From: Glutinoglossum americanum
Lineage: Eukaryota > Ascomycota > Geoglossomycetes > Geoglossales > Geoglossaceae
Length of the DNA: 47,246 nt
Reading direction: 5' to 3'
Assembly: GCA_020080175.1 (NCBI GenBank)
Contig: JAGHQL010000195.1
Location: 1-47,246 of the forward strand
The notes under the pieces are model-generated. The model was given only the letters and a program-made list of their open reading frames with translations. It ran no database searches and had not been told where the DNA came from. This document shows, piece by piece, positions 34,412 through 43,370 of the stretch; within the stretch, counting starts at the first letter, position 1; the number at the start of each line of letters is the position of its first letter. A program made the position numbers and the translations under genes.

Positions 34412-35182
34412 ATGATGACCACACCTCTACAACCACCACCAACAATATCAAGCACGACCGCCACGACGGAACCACCACCCCACAACCACGACGATGCCTC
34501 CGTCTCCTCCAAGATCACCGGACACCCCTCCACCGCCCCCGCCGGCTCCACCGAACTCGCCCGTCTTACGCTAACCCTCCGTGCCGCGCTGCGCCAATTC
34601 CCGGACTTCCCGGCGCCAGGCGTGCTGTTCGAGGACATCATGCCTATATTCGCAAACGCCTCGGTGCACGAATCCCTTATCCGCGCACTGGAGATCCACT
34701 GCCTACAAGCCTACGGCGCCGATGGTGGGGCACCTGATGTGGTCGTCGGTCTGGATGCGCGAGGGTTCTTGTTTGGTCCCTCGTTGGCGCTGCGGTTGGG
34801 TGCGGGGTTCGTGCCTGTCAGGAAGAAGGGTAAGTTGCCGGGTCCTACGGTCACAGCAGGGTATGTGAAGGAGTATGGTGAGGATCTTTTCCAGATCCAA
34901 GCGGACTCTATCAAGGACGGTCAGAGAGTGTTAATTGTGGACGATATTATCGCGACTGGTATGTGTGAATGCACTCGAGATATGTTCATCAGGCGGTTGC
35001 ATCCAAATCGAGTCCAAGATTACTGAGTCCGAAAAATAGGCGGCTCCGCTGCGGCAGCCGGGTCCCTAGTCAATCAATTGGGAGGTAATCTTGTAGGCTA
35101 CGTCTTCATCCTCGAATTGGATTTCCTCAAGGGCAGAGAGAAGCTCGATGCTCCAGTCTACACCCTCCTATCGAGCCAATGA
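34412..35182 (+). CDS. APT1: Adenine phosphoribosyltransferase
   Basis: Makes AMP from adenine and PRPP in purine salvage. Exons: 34412-34958 and 35040-35182, giving 229 residues. The PRPP-binding loop [18 protein letters not shown] is split by the intron inside a Gly codon. Other family marks are [51 protein letters not shown] and YGEDLFQIQ. The usual enzyme has about 180 residues; here a Pro/Thr-rich N-terminal extension of about 45 residues precedes the domain. The frame is open for 94 codons upstream of the chosen ATG, but that part reads a pyrimidine-rich leader. A second ATG follows at 34415. No targeting signal is clear, so it is probably cytosolic. Confidence 0.95.
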
Positions 35183-36036
35183 CCAAACCCCAGGACGACG
35201 GCTACTACTACAGCAAGCGCGATATTTATGACATTCTTTGGTGTGATAGGGAAAGGGTCTTTATCTGGGATTGGTGTGGTTGGGAGGCTTTTGTGATATC
35301 TGAATTTCCGTGGCTGCACGGGTGTGGGATGGAGAAATAATAGATCGTGGGGATAATTGAGGCGTAACTACCTTTGCTTTATAACTATCCTTGTTAATAC
35401 TACCGATTTCACCCGCACTCCCATAAGAAAGGGGAATATCGTTTATAATATAGAGGCTCGTAAGGTGGCCCTCTACCCCTCCTCTCCTCACTCAATAGAC
35501 TCCAATCGATTGGTTATGCTCGTGGAGAAGATAGCCGGATTCCCCCGCTCGTCGGTGTTACATTGTAGTAGGGGAAGTTAAGCCGACTACCGCAAACTTG
35601 GGAGAAACAATCTTAGACAGGTCCGCCCTATCCGATGCATTCTGAGCGACCCCCTCCCTGCATAACTAGCAGAAATCCAGCAAATCTCATGAGACACATT
35701 ACCCTATTAACTACTTAAGCGCAGCATACAGATCCTAGAGGGGGTATCTAGAGAAACGAAAGATAACACCACAACCAATGCAATGTATACCCGGAAAACC
35801 CGTAAGAACAGGAAAAGAGATGCGAAACAGGGTGGAGAACATTCTAGCAGCGTGGTCTATCGCCAAACAATGCAAAGCTCATTTGAATTTCAGTCGAATG
35901 ATGGAGAAGAGCATATTCTGCAGAACATGCACCATGATCGCCCTGCAGAGGCTCGGCCGTCAGTCAAGAAAGTTCATTCGTAGGATCCAGCGATGTTTTG
36001 GTCGGGAGCGGCGGACGACCGCCAGAGGGAGAGAAC
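35183..36036. other. Intergenic region between convergent genes
   Basis: 3' ends of the phosphoribosyltransferase (+) and the multi-pass membrane gene (-). A 101-codon plus-strand frame (35778-36083) is Arg/Lys-rich and overlaps the end of the membrane gene on the other strand; I do not believe it. Nothing else is seen. Confidence 0.6.
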
Positions 36037-38148
36037 TTACAAAGAGGTCGGAACCAGCTCCGGCCAGGAAGTTAGATCCGTAATCCCCTCAGCGGTAACA
36101 TCGAACTGGAACGCCAAACCCATAATCCTCCTCACGATCCAACTCGCCACGATCTCACAAGCCCATGTAACGATCGACGCATAGAACGTCAATTCAAAAG
36201 TATAAGGGTCGTTTGGGTCAGAAAACGAGAAGTACGGGTAGATGTCTTTGTTGGCACCGAAGTGCAGGGCAACTACCTCGCCGAGGAAAGCGAGCATGGA
36301 TACGTTTTCGGCAATGCCACGGAGGAAGAAAGAGCGACCAACAAACTTCCTATATTCGGCGTATTCTTGACCGTTGAGGCCAACCAGAACAAACAATTTG
36401 TGGACGAATCGGGTCATAGAGATTGGTGTGATGATGATCAGGAAAGACGACGAGAGAACTTGCAAGATGGCAAACTGTGAAGGTGAGCGGAGTCGCGCAT
36501 ACAGTGCGCGAACGTAGGTCTGGATGACTCGTTAGTGTCCAGAGGAAATATTGCAGGTTCCAAAGAGTGTGTCCGCTTGAACAACTTACTTGGTATGTGA
36601 GCATGAAGTATAGTCTGCAACCCTGTTAACTAAAGCCCGATGAAAAGCAAAGCGAAAGAGCTCACTTGAATATCCAACCAAGCGGATAGCTCCCGACCCT
36701 TTCGCCCTCACCTCCGCCTAGTATCCATCCTGTAATACCGTCAAGCATATACACCGTTGCCACCCAGCTGTACACATATACAATTGTCTCGATGTTGTTG
36801 TGAGGTAGCGTTCGTAGATACACCTCAGCGTACGCTTCTCCGAGGACAAAACATAGCAAACCGATAAACAAAGCCAAGCAGAACCATAGGAACCGGACGA
36901 AGCTCGCCGGAATCCACCTCTTCCGAAACCGCCTCCTAGGGTGCTCCACCGAAGCTTCGACCTGGACCTCAAGTGGTGCATCAGGATTCACCAGGCCAGC
37001 TCCTAGTTGCCTTCTTCGATCCCGTCGTCTAATGGTGTCCCCATCACTTGTCCACCAGTTGGACGTAAACAACCTTTGAGTCTCCGACAGCTGATTCCGC
37101 AGACCTAAATGACGCTCGCTTTTCAGCAGTATCCCGAAGGCAATCAGGACCGGAATTAGCATGGTGAAGAAAGTGAGCGTTATCCACGTGGTGTTGTGAT
37201 TTGTTAGCGGATTCGATTTCGGAGCCAAGTAGATTGGAATAGGGATCGTTAGTGACCAAATGATGATGATAACCACCGTGGATGGTAGTCCAAGAGCGAA
37301 GGGCCACCTAAATGCCTCAGTCAGCTCTAGAATGCCGGTAGAAAATCCTCAAGAACATCGCCTCACCAGTTCATGCTATAAATGTTGAAGAGCTTCGTAA
37401 CCCACAGCAGTCCAACAGTATTGTAGATACCATAGTATATAAACAAGAAGAACCAGAAGTTCAGCCTAACGAGTGCTTCGCCGTGTCCTGGTCCAGCGTT
37501 ATCGCCGCCGCCGTTTGTCGATATGTCTGTACGCCCCAGGATCTGGCCAACATGATCCCGATATAAAATCTGCCAGAAGGTTCGTGGATCTATCGCCTTG
37601 CACAAGAGCTGTAGGAAACGGAAAGCACCCAAAGCCGTAGACTTTGGATGTTCTATCGGATGTGTTCTACGAATATTATCGCGTATCGCCAGTAGCCCTG
37701 GAGAGTCGGAGAGCGGGTACGAAGGAAATGGTATCGCACACCAGCCGATAGCCTACAACCGAAACGTCAGTGACGATACCGCAAACTAGAGGCGCGTGCG
37801 ACTCACGATACCCGCCGGCAGAAGTATCAACAGCATCCACCTGCTCCACCAACGCTCCACCACCGCCTTGACTGCGTCCTCCCTCGGCTCTACAAACAGA
37901 TACTTCACCTTCGAAACCCCAGACCACTGCATCCCCTCCTCCTGTATATCGCCATCGCCGGTTCCATCGCCGAGTGTCCCATAGTTGACCGAATGTCGTC
38001 GAAATCCGGCAAAAAGATCGCCTACGCTACGCCGTCTGCTGCGCCTATCTCCGGCCGGAAGCGCACGAAATCGCCCAAGAAGCGGGGACTCTTGGTCCTG
38101 CCGCACTCGCGACTCTGTACCCTGCTGAAAGCTGAAAAAGGCAGGCAT
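36037..38148 (-). CDS. Multi-pass membrane protein of unknown function
   Basis: Exons (minus): 38148-37807, 37752-37367, 37307-36666, 36614-36590, 36519-36037, giving 625 residues. The fourth exon is only 25 bases (KLYFMLTYQ across its joints). I chose the ATG at 38148 (MPAFFSFQQ); an in-frame ATG at 38262 would add 38 residues. The N-terminal 85 residues are Arg/Ser-rich and cytosolic in appearance. Then come about eight or nine hydrophobic spans: MLLILLPAGI-AIGWCAIPFP, NFWFFLFIYYGIYNTVGLLW, STVVIIIIWSLTIPIPIYLA, TLTFFTMLIPVLIAFGILL, FVRFLWFCLALFIGLLCFVL, IVYVYSWVATVYMLDGITGW, then later LQVLSSSFLIIITPIS and FYASIVTWACEIVASWIVRR. EPREDAVKAVVERWWSRW just before the first span looks conserved. 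I do not recognise the family and assign no function. Confidence 0.85.
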
Positions 38149-38646
38149 CGGAGGAAATCTTTCATGCTTTTCGGCGGGGGTCGCGAGACAAGTTCGACGA
38201 CAGCGAGATACGTGTTTTAGCAGGGGCAAAATTTCTTTCCGAACTAGGACTAGGCGATTCATGAAACCGAACAGGTGCTACTCCACTACGCTAGCCGGTT
38301 GGGGTTTAGCTTTCTCGCATCACAACAAGAATTTTTGGACTCGTTCGACGACGACGACGCTCCATCGAGCTTTCGCACTATGCGCCAGGAAGAATATCCA
38401 AAAACCCGCTATATATTGATTTTATCGCAGCACAACCGATCGCTGTATTTTCCGATCGGAAAAAGAAATCAGGAAACGCCCAAAACTCCAACGCCGGAGG
38501 ATTCGAGCCCCGTTTCGCATACAAACAAAGATTTAGAAAACATCACCTCTGCCTCCATTGCAGGCCGGCGCTGGTCATGCACAAATACGAATACCTCTCT
38601 CCGAGGCTCTGTTGGAGTGATAAAGCCCTCATATCCAGCTCGTCGA
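38149..38646. other. Intergenic region, promoter of the membrane-protein gene
   Basis: 498 bases upstream of the start at 38148 and downstream of the next minus-strand gene. It includes a short GAC run (about 38348-38359). Open frames here look random. Confidence 0.55.
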
Positions 38647-39261
38647 TTAAACTAGAGCAGCGAAAATGTCAGAGCATGCTTCACCCATGCGGCCGGGTCG
38701 TCTCATACCAATATACGCTGTTTCTCTTTTTCTACCTGTTTTCTCTCTTGATACCATAACCTCTTTCGTGCTCTGGGGCTTTTTTTGAGTTGCGCAGCAG
38801 TCGCAGAAAACGTCGCATTCCAGCTCTGGAAGATCCGGCGTTGGAAGTCTCTGCGGCGCAGGCGTCGGCGGTGGACCTGCGGGAGTGTTGCTTCTCACTT
38901 GTTTCACGCGCGCATCTACTGCTAAGATCTGCGCGGGCACTCGCTTGCAGTTGCGGAGGTCCTGGGAATCCTCCTCCGGGAAGAGCAGCGGATCCACGAT
39001 CAGGAGAGGTTTTCGAACGCCAACAATCGCTGGGACCCTTTCTGCTCGCGGCGTCATCATGTTTCTATTGTTGCGCCAGTGAGATGTCCTTGGCCTCTGG
39101 ACTTTTGGCGAAGATGATGAGCTACGCGTTTCGCTAGAGGCGGACATGCACCATGAACCGGCGATATTACTTGAGGCCGATCGTCGATGGTGCAGATCAT
39201 TGAAGTTGACCCAGCTCGCAGATAAATCCCTTCGGACATCTTGCAGAGGCGACGTGGACAT
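38647..39261 (-). CDS. Small Ser-rich protein with RLPTPDL motif, unknown
   Basis: 204 residues from the ATG at 39261 (MSTSPLQDVRRDLSASWVNF). The frame stays open far upstream, but that part looks like translated leader. Features are a Ser-rich basic N-terminal half, the patch AIVGVRKPLLIVDPLLFPEE, and a Pro-rich stretch leading to RLPTPDLPE (38824-38850 in DNA). Directly after it comes a Cys cluster, CDVFCDCC. The C-terminal tail is Arg/Lys-rich. There is no signal peptide, membrane span or known domain. The motif RLPTPDL recurs in the neighbouring gene at 40447-40890 on the same strand. No intron is needed. It may be a regulated, disordered nuclear or cytosolic protein; this is inference. 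Confidence 0.6.
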   Translation of the reverse strand: MSTSPLQDVRRDLSASWVNFNDLHHRRSASSNIAGSWCMSASSETRSSSSSPKVQRPRTSHWRNNRNMMTPRAERVPAIVGVRKPLLIVDPLLFPEEDSQDLRNCKRVPAQILAVDARVKQVRSNTPAGPPPTPAPQRLPTPDLPELECDVFCDCCATQKKPQSTKEVMVSREKTGRKRETAYIGMRRPGRMGEACSDIFAALV

Positions 39262-40446
39262 CTTGTGGTGGAAGCGAGGTGGGTAGGAGAGCGATGACGG
39301 GAGGGTGTGGGGGAAGATATTGATAATGATCGGTTGCGGCTCAAGCAAGCTTCCTGAGGCTTGCGAAAACGTTTGGAACGGTTTAGGGGAACTTGGGTGG
39401 GATATTTGGTCGATTTGTGCGTCCAACGGAGTAGTTGTAGGAGGGTGGGAAAAAGAAGGGCATCGGGGGGGAATGGTCCAGTTTTGATCATCTGGGTGGG
39501 TTAGGGTTCCTACGCTCGCCAATCCATGTGTAGCCAATCCGAGAGCCCCACCAACCGGTAATAGTCGCGCAAGACTCAACCCGCACCCTCCCCCCCTTCG
39601 GAAATTTCCCACTAGAATACAACAAACGACGATATGTGCGTCTTCAACCATAGGTCTAACAAATCCCATTTTCTCGTCGGCGACTCCCACCAACGAGTCT
39701 GCTAGGCCGGTACCATCCCAAAGAGCTAAACGAGTCCTACCATGCTTATCCCTGGGGTCTCCACCGCAAGCTGCGATCACGGCTCATCACTTGGGCACAC
39801 CCGGGGCATATCTATAATCTCTAAGGGTGCATATGGTCATAAGCTAGCCTACCTATTTCTCGCTTTTCATGAGGCTCTGCCTGTTACGTCTGCCGGCTCT
39901 CGGCTTGCTCACACTATCGTATTACAGAACATTTCCAACGGCTTCACTTTCTCCGGGGGACTATTCGATGGAGGTCTTCAACATTTCATTGATACTACAA
40001 AGCATGAAAAGAAGTCGGGTGCAGAGCTGAACTGAACTGAACTGATTACATGTCCCAGCCAATAAACTTGGCGACTTTTCCTCGGTTACACGCTAACCCC
40101 TTTGGGATCACACACCAGTTCCCCTAACTGCCTAGCGCACGTTCGCTGTCGGCTTATCCTGAAAAAGTCGCCAGACTCACGTAGTCCGTTGGTCGACCGC
40201 CGATGCGCATCCCCGCTTGGGATATGTTGCTTCGAAATCGCCATTTACGAGAAGCCGCCACCGTCCGAAGGATATCCTCAGCCTCTCTCATTGCATCTCT
40301 CCTTTTGTTGACTTCGTCGTCGTTGCCTTTTCACTTCAACTGCTCGCAACGCTGTTCCCGAAACGGAGAGGAAATAGAGAGGAATTTTTTTTTTTTCCCA
40401 TCAAGACCTTGAGGTTTGGAAATGTCTATTTGAACTGGCGATTTGA
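39262..40446. other. Gene-free stretch, 1.2 kb
   Basis: Between two minus-strand small genes. It holds the promoter of the gene starting at 39261 and the 3' end of the next. A GAACT triple repeat lies at about 40029-40043 and a T13-type tract at about 40385. No frame looks coding. Confidence 0.6.
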
Positions 40447-40890
40447 TCATGACCTGCGACCTGAGGCTCCGTAATAGTTGCCAAGGTCGCCGAACATTGG
40501 CGGCGCCTCACGCAAATCTGGCGTAGGCAATCGACTGATTCTTGGCGCCGACGGTTGAGGCGGAGCCAGCGATCTCGAACCGGAGCTCACTCGACTACCC
40601 GAACTGGTGTATGCAGCATTCTGACCAGCCGTCTGGTAGCTCCCATATTTATAGGCGCTCGATGTCTGTTGATGCTGGTGCTGTTGCTGGTGCTGGTGCT
40701 GGTATTGCTGCTGAGGCTGCTGATACTGTTGATGCTGCGGATACTGTTGGTATTGCTGGTACTGCTGGTACTGCGGGTACTGCTGATGCTGCTGTTCCGG
40801 CCGATGCGGTAGCCTGCTGGCATACGATGGAGGCGCCGCAGAATTGGCGCCTCTCGAGAGCAAGTAAGACGCAGGAATCTTCTTCGTCAT
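40447..40890 (-). CDS. Small Gln/Tyr-rich prion-like protein with RLPTPDL motif
   Basis: 147 residues from the ATG at 40890 (MTKKIPASYLLSRG). Residues about 33-75 are a QQY/YQ/QH repeat block (QQYPQYQQYQQYQQYPQHQQ), coded by CAG/CAA and TAC/TAT units. A Ser/Gly-rich part (SSGSRVSSGSRS) follows, then RLPTPDLREAP (40506-40533 in DNA) and the end FGDLGNYYGASGRRS. The composition resembles prion-like or phase-separating domains. There is no signal peptide, span or catalytic domain. A TATA-like run (TATAAATATATATATATA, about 40992-41009) lies about 105 bases upstream of the start. The opposite strand is also open through the repeat, but this strand has a sensible start, stop and the shared motif. 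Confidence 0.65.
   Translation of the reverse strand: MTKKIPASYLLSRGANSAAPPSYASRLPHRPEQQHQQYPQYQQYQQYQQYPQHQQYQQPQQQYQHQHQQQHQHQQTSSAYKYGSYQTAGQNAAYTSSGSRVSSGSRSLAPPQPSAPRISRLPTPDLREAPPMFGDLGNYYGASGRRS
40635..40792. repeat. CTG/TGGTA-type coding repeat (poly-Gln/Tyr)
   Basis: An imperfect run of CTGTTGGTA and CTGGTGCTG units, which on the minus strand encodes the Gln/Tyr/His repeat of the small protein at 40447-40890. It is probably length-variable between strains. Confidence 0.85.
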
Positions 40891-40989
40891 GATGGCCTTT
40901 CCTTTCGTCGATGCGTGTTTTTGCGGTGTGGTTGCGCGGAGAGGTTGAAATTTGCGATCGGATAATTTAATGACCTGCCCCGTGCTTGC

Positions 40990-41013
40990 GTATAAATATA
41001 TATATATATACGG
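40990..41013 (-). promoter_or_regulatory. TATA-like AT run upstream of the Gln-rich gene
   Basis: TATAAATATATATATATAC lies about 105 bases upstream of the ATG at 40890. Read on the minus strand it also gives TATATATATATTTATA. Its position fits a core promoter element, but simple AT repeats arise by chance. Confidence 0.4.
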
Positions 41014-41728
41014 GGTCGTTACTCTTTTTCTTAAAAGCCGCAGGCGATGACGCGAGCCGACGCGATGACTCAGTTGAAAACCAATTCAGCAACGGGTCAA
41101 TTTTGTTTTTCCCTCCCGCGGATGAATAATAACATGACAGTCCCTCTCACCCGGTGAGTAAATCGAAACCCGACGTCTCCTCGAAGGAGTCAGGCAGCGA
41201 GGAATGAGTGTGTGTTTCCACCGTGGAGAGAAAAGAGGTGTAGTAGGTTTGGGATTATTATATAGGGAAATATATTTTCTGAGTCGTCGTCACACCCGGC
41301 ACACTGCCCCCCCGCCAGGGTAGCAGGCTCAGGTCCAGGCAGAACAAAAGTTTAAAATTGGGTTAGAGTGAGTTAAAAAGCATGGTGGGCTAGGTGGCAG
41401 CCTAGGCGGCGCGGGGCCCAGGCCCGTTGCGGAGAGAACGGGGTTTAGCTGGGGGGATTGGCCCCCGTGATAGGCCGCCTCGGGTGGGCTGTGGGGGCCG
41501 TTTTTTTAGTTTCCCACGGTGTCGAGGGCATTGGCGAGGGTTGCGCGTGTGATTGTATAGCCTTACCGCCAGCAGAGAAGGATTGGGCACGCCCACCTGG
41601 CCGGTTTTGGGCATGGCGGTGGAGGCGGCGGGACTCTTTGCCCCGGTCACCTCTTTCTCGATCGATGGGGGTCTTCGGCGTACGAACCGAGAGTCGGTGA
41701 TGAGGGCACCGCACGTCGTTTTGCCCGC

Positions 41729-41768
41729 CACCCTGCTTCACCCTGCTTCACCCTGCTTCACCCTGCTT
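41729..41768. repeat. (CACCCTGCTT)x4 tandem repeat
   Basis: Four perfect 10-base units in a row, flanked by GC-rich non-coding sequence. Confidence 0.95.
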
Positions 41769-43243
41769 TGGAGAGCACCGTCCGCTTCCGTTTGATCAAA
41801 GGCGGTGACCCAGACCGGCGCTGTTTTCTCTCCCCTCCTCTTTTTTCTCCGTGCCGGTTGGGGAATTGGGGGAAACAAAAGGCTATCGCTATGCTAGTCC
41901 ATGCACAACACACAACAGCGGGCATTCCTTCCTGGTTCTTGGCAGATGCGTACGTAATCACGGTGCTTATGTAAACATTTCTGCTTACGCAATCACGTCT
42001 CTCCCCCTAATCTTCACTTCCCCACGCAACCCGGCAAATCACGTAAAAATGGCAGATGGTGCTGGCGCGTTTTCTCTCGGCTTCTTCCCGCTTCTCTCCG
42101 CTTCTCCCTGCTCCTCCCTGTTCCTCCCGCGTGCGCGGCGTTTGGCGTCGTCACTGCCCTCGTTGCGCGTTGCGCGCCCTTAGTCAACATTCCCCTTCCT
42201 ATCATAGGGCGTGTGCTTGCGCTTGGCTTGAAACTTTCAAATTGAGTTCGATTGGCCCGGGTCGCTTACCTTGTCGCCTAATCAACAACATCACCCGTTC
42301 CAAGAAGGGGAGCGAGAAGGCAACAGTGCTGAGTATGTGGTTCTCTTGTTGTGTGTCTCCCGTTTTAGTAGCAGAACACGTCGTGACCAAGTCGGTGAGT
42401 GTCACGATGACGACTCGCTGTGGGGAGGGTGGGTGTTTGGAGCTCTTTCTTGGGCGTGGAGGGCACGTCTTTTTGCTCTTTCCGGAACAAAAACGATGGT
42501 TTGGTGGTGACGATGAGGCACTGTAGCCTAGTCGATTATTCCCGCTCACCTGGAGGTGGACGGGGAAGCTGCCCCCGAATTTCAAGGGAAATAGCCTTTA
42601 TCCTTCCTCCCGCGGACTCTCAGCGTATTTTTTCCCCGGGATAATTAAGCTAATCTGCTTCCAAGATGGAATATTAGGGCTTCGACAAGCCGATTGCAGA
42701 TTCCCGAGATCAGGCATCCATAATCCGTAACTTCGGCGCGTATATACGGCAGATTAGTGCTCTATCTTGTAGCGTTCGGGGTTAACCCACCATCCCGCAG
42801 TTGAGGGCTTTGATTTGATTCGATTTGATTGTTTACGATGACGTGCATTGCTGTAGCCTAGTTAGTTATCTCTCTCTCTGGAAACGAGAGGAGAGTGCCG
42901 ACAAAAACTCCCAGGCAGTGCCACAAAAATCTCTCCTGCCCTCAATACATGTTCCCCGAACGTAGGGAGCACGGGAAACGGCCCTCAGGTGACCACTGAC
43001 ATGAGTTAGGGATGCAGGAGACCGGTGCGGACACGCCGAGGAAGGGGCTCTGTCCTGTCGTGCAATGGTGACGACAGACTTTTGTTACAGGGATAACTAC
43101 TCTAATACAATGACCTTTCATTCTGTCTGCTCATATACCACAAAGAGTTCACCAGAATACCGCACAGGTCATCTCGCAAAACACCATGACCTGTGCACGC
43201 TAGGGAGGAATACCAATCGATACGCGCATCCGCCCGGGGACTA

Positions 43244-43370
43244 CCGTTGTACCGCCGCAGATGTGTCCGGGAAGGACTCCTGTCACTACGGGCACGTCTC
43301 CGAGAACCGCCGCTGTATCATGGCGAATGTATTCGGAAGAGACTCCCGCGGCCATTAGGCACGCTCCCAG
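43244..43370. repeat. 66-base diverged tandem repeat
   Basis: CCGTTGTACC...GATGTGTCCGGGAAGGACTCC at 43244 matches CCGCTGTATC...AATGTATTCGGAAGAGACTCC at 43310. The period is 66 bases, so a plus-strand frame (43065-43358) reads a 22-residue repeat (YRCTAADVSGKDSC / RRCIMANVFGRDSR). The repeat is real. Whether it is translated is doubtful. Confidence 0.7.

Noticed and set aside
40542-40892. Plus-strand frames across the Gln/Tyr repeat (Ala/Gly or Leu/Val-rich)
   Set aside because: Simple repeats are open in several frames. The minus-strand frame has a proper start, stop and the shared RLPTPDL motif.
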